From the NCBI GenBank assembly GCA_905214615.1, contig CAJMMX010000067.1:1-11261 (forward strand): a DNA stretch of 11,261 bases. Reading direction: 5' to 3'. The notes below the pieces were generated by a model. The model made no database searches, was not told where the DNA came from, and saw only the letters and a list, made by a program, of their open reading frames with translations. Made by a program: the position numbers and the translations under genes. This stretch comes from an uncultured bacterium (GTDB taxonomy: Bacteria; Actinomycetota; Coriobacteriia; Coriobacteriales; Coriobacteriaceae). The stretch's first letter is position 1, and every line of letters starts with the position of its first letter. Shown here one piece after another: positions 1 to 6,009 of the stretch.

Positions 1-374
1 AAGCCGAGGTCGGAAGCGCCGCCGCCATGGCGGCCGCCGCGCTGGTACAGATGCTCGGCGGCACGCCCGAGCAGGCGCTCGACGCCAGTTCCATCGCGCT
101 GAGTAACCTGCTGGGCCTCGTTTGTGACCCCGTCGGTGGCCTCGTGGAGGTGCCCTGCCAAAACCGCAACGCCATCGGCGTGGCAGCCGCCTTTAGCTCC
201 GCACAGCTTGCCCTCGCCGGCATTAAGAGCCTGGTGCCGTTTGACCAGATGGCGCACGTCATGCTCTCCGTGGGCCACGCGTTGCCGGCCACGCTGCGCG
301 AGACGGCAAAGGGTGGCATCGCGCAGGCTCCGGCCGCACTTTCGGCCTGTGCAAAATGCGGTGTGTGCGGATAG
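1..374 (+). CDS. sdaA: L-serine dehydratase, iron-sulphur type, C-terminal part (5' end outside window)
   Basis: This encodes an L-serine ammonia-lyase, which converts L-serine to pyruvate and ammonia with a [4Fe-4S] cluster as Lewis acid in the cytoplasm. The frame is open from base 3 and ends at TAG 372-374, leaving about 123 residues. The first visible residues (AEVGSAAAMAA) match the conserved family motif that normally follows a cluster-ligand cysteine; that cysteine would lie just before the window. The second signature, CDPVGGLVEVPCQNRN, begins at base 123 and carries two more conserved cysteines. The ATG at 27 lies inside this motif and is not the start. The protein ends CAKCGVCG, with three cysteines in the last eight residues. 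Family members from other bacteria are known to place a C-terminal cysteine near the active-site cluster. Whether this is a separate alpha chain or a fused single-chain enzyme cannot be seen. A strong terminator follows directly. Confidence 0.93.
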   Translation, partial: AEVGSAAAMAAAALVQMLGGTPEQALDASSIALSNLLGLVCDPVGGLVEVPCQNRNAIGVAAAFSSAQLALAGIKSLVPFDQMAHVMLSVGHALPATLRETAKGGIAQAPAALSACAKCGVCG

Positions 375-392
375 CGACAAAGAAAGACTCGA

Positions 393-419
393 AGGTGGGA
401 CAAATGTCCCACCTCTTTT
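393..419 (+). terminator. Rho-independent terminator of the serine dehydratase gene
   Basis: A perfect 9-bp stem (AGGTGGGAC at 393-401 with GTCCCACCT at 406-414) closes a 4-base AAAT loop and is followed by CTTTT (415-419). It lies 19 bases after the serine dehydratase stop codon and before the transpeptidase promoter, so it separates two transcription units. Confidence 0.88.
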
Positions 420-437
420 GAATGCAACCGTTTCCAT

Positions 438-466
438 ACCACAAACAACTGGGTAATCGCTATAAT
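438..466 (+). promoter_or_regulatory. Probable promoter of the L,D-transpeptidase gene
   Basis: A perfect TATAAT -10 box lies at 461-466. At a 17-base spacing the -35 position (438-443, ACCACA) matches the consensus poorly, 3 of 6. Transcription would start near 473, giving a leader of about 50 bases. A 6-bp inverted repeat (ACTGGG 448-453, CCCAGT 472-477) brackets the -10 box and could be an operator or chance. Confidence 0.55.
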
Positions 467-507
467 GCAAGCCCAGTAAAAACACGATGAGCCGCAAGGC
501 GAAATCC

Positions 508-513
508 GAAGGA
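508..513 (+). promoter_or_regulatory. Ribosome binding site deciding the transpeptidase start
   Basis: GAAGGA lies one base before the ATG at 515, which is too close for initiation, and ten bases before the in-frame ATG at 524. The second ATG is therefore the likelier start. Confidence 0.6.
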
Positions 514-523
514 TATGCATACG

Positions 524-2239
524 ATGTCGCAAAACGATCGAACTCAACTGATTCCCGATCCGCAGCAGCCGAGCAGGCACACCGGCGGCGTTCAGTCGCC
601 GCGTCCTATCGCGCCGAGCCGCGGTCAGCAGCGAGGTGCGGCAAACGTTTCCCAACGTCCGAACAAGCAGCATCAGCAGCGCCAGGCAAATGGCAATGCG
701 CCCAAGCAGCCCCCCACGCACGCTCGAGGCGATCGCGGCCCCGCACGCAAACCCGCCGAGAACAATAAGTCGGGCAAAAAGACGACGCTCTTTGTCGTTC
801 TGGGTCTTATCGTCATTGTCTATATCGTAGGCGTCGTAGCGTTTTCGCAGGTAGCCTACCCCAACACCACTATCGCCGGCGTCGATGTCTCGTTCTCCAA
901 CGCTTCGTCTGCCGCCACCAAGGTCAACTCGGCTTGGAAGCACTATAAGCTCACCGTGACAGGCGATGACTTTAGCTGGACCTATCAGCCCGAGTCCGAT
1001 GAGCCCATTGTCGACGGCGAAGCTGCCGCAAAAGAAATTATCAGCCGCAACGAAGCCTTTGTATGGCCGGCTCGCCTTGTAGAATCCTTAAGCGGCAAGA
1101 CCAAAACAACCGCTACCTCCAACGAAGTCGATCTTGATCAAGACGTCGACCTGTCCATGCTCTCCGACACCTTTGACCAAAAGCAGTTTGAGAAGGATCT
1201 GGGCGCCGCCATCGACGAGTTTAACGAGGGGCGTTCGGGCGCGTTCGAGGCCAATAGCTCCTATGACGAGCAGGCCGGCAAGTTTACCGTCGAGAAGGCG
1301 CGCTCCAACGAAAAACTCAACCGCGAGCATGTCATTAAGTATGCCGAGCTCGAGCTTGCCTCGCTGGCCGAGACCGTAGATCTTTCCAAGCTCGGCAACG
1401 ATGCCTATGAGCCGCTCAATGGAACGCTGACCGATGATCAGATTCAGGCCGCATGCGATGCCGCCAACAACTTCTTGGGCGTCAACGTGACCCTCAAACT
1501 CAACGGCGAGGATGCCGGCAAGGTTGATGGCAGCTCCGTGTTGCAGTGGATCAGCTTTGCCGATCCGGCCAACCCCACGCTCGATACGTCGCAGATCAGC
1601 AGCTGGGCAGCCGAGCTCGCCAACGGCTTTAATACCGTGGGCTCCACTCGCTGGTGGACGCGCGCCGATGGCAAGCAGTGCGCCGTCGAAGGCGGCGACT
1701 TTGGTTGGTCCATCGACAGTACCTCGCTCGCCAAGCAGGTCGAAGACGCCATTAACAACAAGCAGACCGGCGAAATCGATATCAAGTACTCCCAGAAGGC
1801 CGACACCTTTACCGCAAAGGGAGAGCCTGACTGGAAGGCATACGTCGATGTCGATCTGTCCGAGCAGCACGCGCGCTACTACGACGAGAGCGGCAATATT
1901 GTGTGGGAGGCCAACTTTATTTCCGGCAAACCGGGCGAAGACGCCACCCCCGAGGGCGTATGGCAGATCAACAGCAACGACGGTGGCAGCACCCTGATCG
2001 GAGCCAAGGACCCCGAGACCGGCAAGCCCAAATACGAGAGCCCGGTAAGCTACTGGATGCCGTTTGAGGGCAACATGATCGGCTTCCACGATGCCACCTG
2101 GCAAAACGACAAGAGCTTCGATAACGCCGAGTCGTACAAGTGGTGTGGCAGCCACGGTTGCATCAACCTGCGCCTGGCCGACGCCAAGGCACTTCACGAC
2201 TGCATCAAAGTCGGCCTGTGCGTGGTTGTCCACTCGTAG
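524..2239 (+). CDS. Membrane-anchored L,D-transpeptidase with PG_binding_4-type domains and YkuD catalytic domain
   Basis: This is a probable cell-wall L,D-transpeptidase of 571 residues. Such enzymes form 3-3 peptidoglycan cross-links or attach substrates to stem peptides outside the membrane. Residues 1-85 are a low-complexity cytoplasmic tail rich in Q, N, P, R and A. One membrane segment follows at about 88-108 (FVVLGLIVIVYIVGVVAF), giving an N-in, C-out topology. AYPNTTIAGVDVSF at 111-124 opens a PG_binding_4 (VanW-associated) region, and a second such region lies at about 320-430. The YkuD domain spans about 440-571, with conserved His522 (GFHDATW) and the catalytic motif SHGCINL, nucleophile Cys546. 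The start at 524 is chosen over 515 from ribosome-binding-site spacing. The gene has its own promoter and no co-directional partner within an operon distance. Substrate and exact wall role cannot be read from the sequence. Confidence 0.92.
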   Translation: MSQNDRTQLIPDPQQPSRHTGGVQSPRPIAPSRGQQRGAANVSQRPNKQHQQRQANGNAPKQPPTHARGDRGPARKPAENNKSGKKTTLFVVLGLIVIVYIVGVVAFSQVAYPNTTIAGVDVSFSNASSAATKVNSAWKHYKLTVTGDDFSWTYQPESDEPIVDGEAAAKEIISRNEAFVWPARLVESLSGKTKTTATSNEVDLDQDVDLSMLSDTFDQKQFEKDLGAAIDEFNEGRSGAFEANSSYDEQAGKFTVEKARSNEKLNREHVIKYAELELASLAETVDLSKLGNDAYEPLNGTLTDDQIQAACDAANNFLGVNVTLKLNGEDAGKVDGSSVLQWISFADPANPTLDTSQISSWAAELANGFNTVGSTRWWTRADGKQCAVEGGDFGWSIDSTSLAKQVEDAINNKQTGEIDIKYSQKADTFTAKGEPDWKAYVDVDLSEQHARYYDESGNIVWEANFISGKPGEDATPEGVWQINSNDGGSTLIGAKDPETGKPKYESPVSYWMPFEGNMIGFHDATWQNDKSFDNAESYKWCGSHGCINLRLADAKALHDCIKVGLCVVVHS

Positions 2240-2306
2240 TGCAACGCGCACATTCCTACAACGCGGAGCTGCTGCGACCAATCTAACAGTTCCGAAAGAA
2301 TCCGCC

Positions 2307-2338
2307 ATATGCGCCCGTCCCAATCGGTGGGCGCATAT
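2307..2338 (+). other. Strong hairpin between transpeptidase and exporter operon
   Basis: A perfect 10-bp stem (ATATGCGCCC 2307-2316, GGGCGCATAT 2329-2338) encloses 12 bases; two G-T pairs and one C-G pair could extend it to 13 bp with a 6-base loop. No clear T-run follows in the + direction, so it is at best a weak or unconventional terminator for the transpeptidase. Its right arm runs into the TATAAT at 2336-2341, so it may instead affect the exporter promoter. The rest of 2240-2306 shows no recognisable feature. Confidence 0.6.
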
Positions 2339-2341
2339 AAT
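2336..2341 (+). promoter_or_regulatory. Possible -10 box of the exporter operon promoter
   Basis: TATAAT lies 30 bases before the adaptor ATG, which suits a transcript start near 2348 and a short leader. No recognisable -35 box is seen 16-18 bases upstream, because that region is occupied by the hairpin's left arm. The call rests on the perfect hexamer and its position. Confidence 0.4.
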
Positions 2342-2360
2342 TATCGAGGTTCTTTCTATA

Positions 2361-2366
2361 AAGGAG
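2361..2366 (+). promoter_or_regulatory. Ribosome binding site of the adaptor gene
   Basis: AAGGAG lies 5 bases before ATG 2372. It fixes the start there and rules out the longer frame beginning at 2309, whose first 21 codons lie in the hairpin and leader. Confidence 0.8.
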
Positions 2367-2371
2367 ACGCT

Positions 2372-3793
2372 ATGCCGAATGTCCCCACCATCACCCCAAG
2401 CCCGGATGATGCCGAGTACACGCCCGAAGGTGCCACCGAAACGATTCCTCTGATTAAAAACGTACATGCCGACAAGCAGAGCGAACGCACGAACGATACG
2501 GCCGAGATTTCCGATGAAGAGGCATATGCCAAGCTCAAGGCAAAACGTGCCGAACGTCGACGCAAAAAGCTGATTCGACGCGGCATTGCCGCCGGCATCG
2601 TGGGTGTCATCGCGCTCATTGCCATTGTGGCAACCCTGGTTATCAATGCGCAGCCACAGGGCGATAGCGGGCCTGCGACCGACATGGTGACCGAGGGCAC
2701 GTTTAGCACAACGGTCGAAGCGAAAGGCCAGCTCAAACCCATTTCGTCCTCAGTGGTCTCCCCTTCTGTTGACGGCACGGTCGATACGATCAACGTGCAG
2801 GCAGGCCAATCCGTCAACGAGGGCGACGTGCTTATGACCATTAAAAACGACGAGCTCGATCGCAACGTTGCCGAGGCGCAGCGTGCAGTTGCAGCCGCTC
2901 AAGAAGACCTCGCCAACGCGCAGAAAGCCGCAGCTGCCGCGCAGGCCAACCCAACGACGGACGTCGACGGAGCTTCCGCAGCGGCTGGCATCTCCGCCGC
3001 ATCAGCGGACACGAACGCCGTATCGGCCGCGCAGCGCAGCCTCGCATCGGCCCAGGCAAACCTCGATCAGGCGAACGCCAAGGCCGCCAGCCGTACGGTC
3101 ACGGCCCCGAGCTCGGGCAGCATCGTGGAGCTCAACGCCAAGGTGGGCGCCACGGTAACAGGCGGCATGATCATGGGCGAAGGCGACACGAGCGGCGGCA
3201 AGCAGTGCATGCAAATCGCCGACCTGTCCAAGATGAAGGTGACGGTTCAGGTGGGCGAAAAGGATATCGCCAAAATTGCCGTGGGCCAAAGCGCCAACGT
3301 GACCTATCCCGCGTTTCCCGATATCGTGAGTCAAGGCACCGTCACGGCTATCGCCTCGGTGGCAAACTCTGACTCCGGCTCCGGTAGCGGCGGCAGCGTG
3401 ACCTTTAACGTCGACATCCTCATCGAAGCACCCGACAGTCGCCTTAAGCCGGGTATGACTGCCGAGGTCTCGGTAGTGACCGAGAAGCTCGACGACGTGG
3501 TTATGGTGCCGACCATGGCGCTGATGACCGAAGACGGCGAGCACTATTACGTCAATCTGGCCACCGATTCGGAAGGCAAGAAGACGCGCCGCGTGAAGGT
3601 GACCGTCGTGACGCAAAACGACAACGAGGCTGTAGTCGGTAAGACGCAGGTCAAGCGCGACGACCAGGGCAACGAGATCAACCCAGACGTCCCGGTTACC
3701 AAGTTACGCGACGGCGACACCATCGTGACGGATACCGGCACAGGAATGACGGCAGACGGCGGCGACAACATGCCTGCCGACGAGGGCAAGTAA
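2372..3793 (+). CDS. Membrane-fusion (HlyD/MacA/YknX-like) adaptor subunit of an ABC exporter
   Basis: This 473-residue protein is the extracytoplasmic adaptor of a MacAB-type ABC exporter. Residues 1-70 form a charged cytoplasmic tail ending in a K/R-rich stretch (KAKRAERRRKKLIRR). One membrane anchor lies at about 71-92 (GIAAGIVGVIALIAIVATLV). The first half of a lipoyl-like domain is near 116-150 (SPSVDGTVDTINVQAGQSVNEGD), followed by an Ala/Gln-rich coiled-coil hairpin at about 152-240 (AEAQRAVAAAQEDLANAQKA). The second lipoyl half starts near 241 (RTVTAPSSGSIVELNAKVG). Beta-barrel and membrane-proximal regions follow, with the typical LKPGMTAEVSVV near 379-390. It has no lipoprotein cysteine. 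It is the first gene of a three-gene operon: its stop TAA shares one base with the ATPase ATG (TAATG at 3791-3795). The organisation resembles Bacillus YknXYZ. The substrate is unknown; peptides, toxins or lipids are all possible. Confidence 0.92.
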   Translation: MPNVPTITPSPDDAEYTPEGATETIPLIKNVHADKQSERTNDTAEISDEEAYAKLKAKRAERRRKKLIRRGIAAGIVGVIALIAIVATLVINAQPQGDSGPATDMVTEGTFSTTVEAKGQLKPISSSVVSPSVDGTVDTINVQAGQSVNEGDVLMTIKNDELDRNVAEAQRAVAAAQEDLANAQKAAAAAQANPTTDVDGASAAAGISAASADTNAVSAAQRSLASAQANLDQANAKAASRTVTAPSSGSIVELNAKVGATVTGGMIMGEGDTSGGKQCMQIADLSKMKVTVQVGEKDIAKIAVGQSANVTYPAFPDIVSQGTVTAIASVANSDSGSGSGGSVTFNVDILIEAPDSRLKPGMTAEVSVVTEKLDDVVMVPTMALMTEDGEHYYVNLATDSEGKKTRRVKVTVVTQNDNEAVVGKTQVKRDDQGNEINPDVPVTKLRDGDTIVTDTGTGMTADGGDNMPADEGK

Positions 3794-4566
3794 TGCGTCC
3801 CGTCATCGACATCCGCAACGTGCACCGCATCTTTGAGAGCGAGGCCGGTTGCGCCCACATCCTGCATAACGTGAGCCTGGCAGTAGATCCCGGTGAGTTC
3901 GTTGCCATCACCGGCCCCTCGGGCTCAGGCAAGTCGACGCTCATGAACATCCTGGGCTGCCTGGACAAACCGACGGCGGGCGATTACTTCCTGCAAGGGC
4001 TCAACGTCGCCGAGCTCGACGATGATGAGCTCACCGAGGTGCGAGCGCTGAGCATCGGCTTTGTCTTTCAGAGCTTTAATCTGCTGCCGCGCCTGACGGT
4101 GATCGAAAACGTCATGCTGCCGCTGTCCTACACCAATGTGCCGCGCAGCCAGCGTGAGATGCGCGCCGTGCACGCGCTGCAAGCCGTCACGCTTCCGGTC
4201 GACCATTGGGACCATCGTATATCGGAGCTGTCGGGCGGACAGATGCAGCGCGTCGCCATCGCACGCGCCCTCGTCAACGACCCGCCCATCATTTTGGCCG
4301 ACGAGCCAACGGGAAATCTAGACTCGACAACCGGGGCGCTCGTCATGGAAACCTTCCACAAGCTCCAGAAACGCGGCAAGACCATCGTACTCATTACGCA
4401 TGACCCCGGCATCGCCGCCGAGGCCGATCGAGCCGTAACCATCCGTGACGGGCGAATCCATGACGGCGCATATGTCGCGCATACACCGAATACGTTACGC
4501 GGGGCCGTCAAAAACCTGCCCGCGATTTCTGCAACCACCAATCAGCCGAAAGGAGCGAAGGCATGA
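3793..4566 (+). CDS. ABC exporter ATP-binding protein (MacB/LolD/YknY type)
   Basis: This 257-residue cytoplasmic ATPase powers the exporter formed with the adaptor before it and the permease after it. All nucleotide-binding motifs are intact: Walker A GPSGSGKST at 41-49, Q-loop Gln93 in VFQSFNLL, signature LSGGQ at 146-150, Walker B IILADEP at 166-172 with Asp170 and Glu171, D-loop NLDS at 175-178, and H-loop His203 in ITHD. The sequence style (MNILGCLDKPTAG, FQSFNLLPRLTVIENV) is that of the FtsE/LolD/MacB branch, the mechanotransmission-type ABC systems. A 25-30 residue tail after about 228 extends beyond the usual core and has no recognised motif. Its start overlaps the adaptor stop and its TGA overlaps the permease start (ATGA 4563-4566), so the three proteins should be made together. 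Confidence 0.96.
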   Translation: MRPVIDIRNVHRIFESEAGCAHILHNVSLAVDPGEFVAITGPSGSGKSTLMNILGCLDKPTAGDYFLQGLNVAELDDDELTEVRALSIGFVFQSFNLLPRLTVIENVMLPLSYTNVPRSQREMRAVHALQAVTLPVDHWDHRISELSGGQMQRVAIARALVNDPPIILADEPTGNLDSTTGALVMETFHKLQKRGKTIVLITHDPGIAAEADRAVTIRDGRIHDGAYVAHTPNTLRGAVKNLPAISATTNQPKGAKA

Positions 4567-5777
4567 GCACCCGCGATCTTGTCCAAGAAGCCCTTCACTC
4601 GCTCGAGGCCAACAAGGGACGCAGCCTGCTCACCATCCTTGGCATCGTCATTGGCATCGCCTCGGTCATCGCCATGACTTCGCTCATCGGCGGTATCCAA
4701 AACAGCCTGGTCAACAGCCTGGGCCTCAATGCAGCCCGCATGGTAGAGATCTATTCGTCCCAAGAACTCACCGATTCGGATGTGGAAAAGCTTCGCAAAC
4801 TGGTGCCGCAGATTGAGCAGATCGGCATCGTCGATAGCGCCTATTCCGAGTACAAGGTCGGGGATAAAAGCTATACCGTCATGGCACACGGCGTCGATAG
4901 CGACATGCTCGATGCCGTGGGCGCCAGCAAGCTCGTTGCGGGACGTGTCTATTCACAGGCAGAGTCTCAATCAGGCTCGCGCGTGGCGCTCATCAGCCGC
5001 GGCGGCGCCGATCAGCTTTACGGCAACGAACAGGACGCACTGGGGAAAACCATCAAGGTGTCCAACGGCGAGGTGCAGATTGTAGGCGTGATTGATGGCG
5101 GCAGCGACTCCATGGGCTCGCTCACGCTGTATATGCCACGCGAAACCATCTCCGGCCTGTTTGGCGACGAGAATCCTTCATTTCCCAGCGTGACGGCACT
5201 TGCCGCCGAGGGCACAGACATGGACGAGCTCTGCAAGACCATCGAGTCTAAGGTGCGCGCGATGAAGGGCATCTCGGAGGATGATGAGTACGACAGCGTA
5301 TCGGCGACCTCCATGAAAAGCGCCATCGATGCACTCAACTCGTTTATGGGCGCCTTCTCGCTCATCATGGGCGCTGTCGCCAGTATCTCACTGCTTGTCG
5401 GCGGAATCGGCATTATGAATATGATGCTTACCAACGTGACTGAGCGCATCCGCGAGATCGGTATTCGCCGTGCCTTGGGCGCCAGTCGCCGCGATATCAC
5501 CGCGCAGTTTTTGGCCGAGTCCTCGGCGCTGTGCGTCACCGGTGGCCTGCTGGGTGTCCTGATTGGCTATCTGCTGGCCTGGGGCCTCGCGATGTTTGCC
5601 GCAGGATCAGGGGTTCTCAACGAGCTCGGTGCCAGTGGGGAGATCACACCGAGCTTTTCAATCGCCACGGTGCTGCTGGCCTTCGGCGTCTCCGTCGGCA
5701 TCGGCGTAATCTTTGGCTTCTACCCCGCTCGCCGCGCGGCAAAGCTCAACCCGGTGGAGTGCCTACGCTACCAGTAA
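4563..5777 (+). CDS. ABC exporter permease, MacB/FtsX family (YknZ-like)
   Basis: This 404-residue membrane subunit works with the ATPase encoded just upstream. Its layout is that of MacB-type permeases: a short cytoplasmic start, TM1 at about 20-42 (SLLTILGIVIGIASVIAM), a large extracytoplasmic MacB_PCD domain at about 43-260, and then an FtsX domain with TM2 near 263-288 (ISLLVGGIGIMNMML), TM3 near 322-347 and TM4 near 366-388. The coupling-helix motif NVTERIREIGIRRALGA is at 291-307, and the C-terminus FYPARRAAKLNPVECLRYQ is typical. The ATPase is on a separate polypeptide, unlike E. coli MacB, where the ATPase and permease are fused. AAAGGAG (4549-4555) lies 7 bases before the ATG. The end of the gene, including the TAA, lies in a 21-bp tandem duplication. 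Substrate unknown. Confidence 0.95.
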   Translation: MSTRDLVQEALHSLEANKGRSLLTILGIVIGIASVIAMTSLIGGIQNSLVNSLGLNAARMVEIYSSQELTDSDVEKLRKLVPQIEQIGIVDSAYSEYKVGDKSYTVMAHGVDSDMLDAVGASKLVAGRVYSQAESQSGSRVALISRGGADQLYGNEQDALGKTIKVSNGEVQIVGVIDGGSDSMGSLTLYMPRETISGLFGDENPSFPSVTALAAEGTDMDELCKTIESKVRAMKGISEDDEYDSVSATSMKSAIDALNSFMGAFSLIMGAVASISLLVGGIGIMNMMLTNVTERIREIGIRRALGASRRDITAQFLAESSALCVTGGLLGVLIGYLLAWGLAMFAAGSGVLNELGASGEITPSFSIATVLLAFGVSVGIGVIFGFYPARRAAKLNPVECLRYQ

Positions 5778-5808
5778 GCCACCACCAGCTACCAGTAAGC
5801 CACCACCA
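5767..5808 (+). repeat. Perfect 21-bp tandem duplication across the permease stop codon
   Basis: Two identical 21-base units (5767-5787 and 5788-5808) begin GCTACCAGTAAGCC and end ACCACCA. The first copy contains the last codons of the permease and its TAA stop. Because 21 is a multiple of three, the second copy carries the same Tyr-Gln-stop in frame (stop at 5796-5798), a built-in backup stop. This looks like a recent slippage or insertion-associated duplication. Confidence 0.93.
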
Positions 5809-5810
5809 AC

Positions 5811-5879
5811 AAGTTGCGGTGAATTAGGAACCGGATATGCTATCTAGCAGCAAAAACAGACACTATTTCACCGCAACTT
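5811..5879. repeat. 69-bp element with 13-bp perfect terminal inverted repeats
   Basis: AAGTTGCGGTGAA at 5811-5823 is the exact reverse complement of TTCACCGCAACTT at 5867-5879. The 43-base interior contains a small nested stem (TGCT / AGCA around ATCT) and an A-run. It starts two bases after the tandem duplication. It has no coding capacity. It could be a REP- or MITE-like intergenic repeat, or a folded RNA acting as an unconventional terminator between the converging gene sets. No T-run follows either arm, which weakens the terminator reading. Whether it recurs in the genome cannot be seen from this window. Confidence 0.75.
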
Positions 5880-5888
5880 ATTGAAGGA

Positions 5889-5969
5889 CTGTTTGCGCCA
5901 GTTCTGGGCGTCGTCCTCGAGCTATTGATGGATGACGGGCTTGTACGGGTCGAGCTTGCACGGGGCGCT
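5889..5969 (-). pseudogene. Remnant of an IS21-family transposase (IstA) with internal stop
   Basis: Read on the minus strand in one frame, this stretch gives SAPCKLDPYKPVIHQ, a stop, and then LEDDAQNWRKQ. I recognise this as the conserved IstA segment (usual form about SKLDPYKPxIDxWLEED...RKQ). The TAG (5922-5924 on the + strand) sits exactly where a Trp codon (TGG) is expected, so it looks like a single-base nonsense mutation. After RKQ the match is lost at about 5886, a few bases from the 69-bp element. To the right the frame continues without clear similarity to about 5975. Only about 27 codons of a gene usually of several hundred codons remain, and no IstB helper is present. It marks a past insertion and deletion at this junction. 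The identification is from memory of the family, not from a search. Confidence 0.68.
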
Positions 5970-6009
5970 CCTCCTCGCGGGCGGGAGGGCGCGCAGGCGC
6001 GGCAAGCGC

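Noticed and set aside
515..523. ATG at 515 as the transpeptidase start
   Set aside because: The ribosome binding site GAAGGA ends one base before it, too close for initiation; the ATG at 524 has workable spacing.
1088..2467. 459-codon open frame on the minus strand
   Set aside because: It lies antisense to the transpeptidase, which has clear TM, PG_binding_4 and YkuD motifs. The minus reading has no recognisable domain and is explained by codon bias on the other strand.
5778..6009. Cobalamin riboswitch or CRISPR array in the intergenic gap
   Set aside because: The gap lies at the 3' ends of both operons, so a riboswitch leader is not expected, and no B12-box-like block or regularly spaced repeats are seen.
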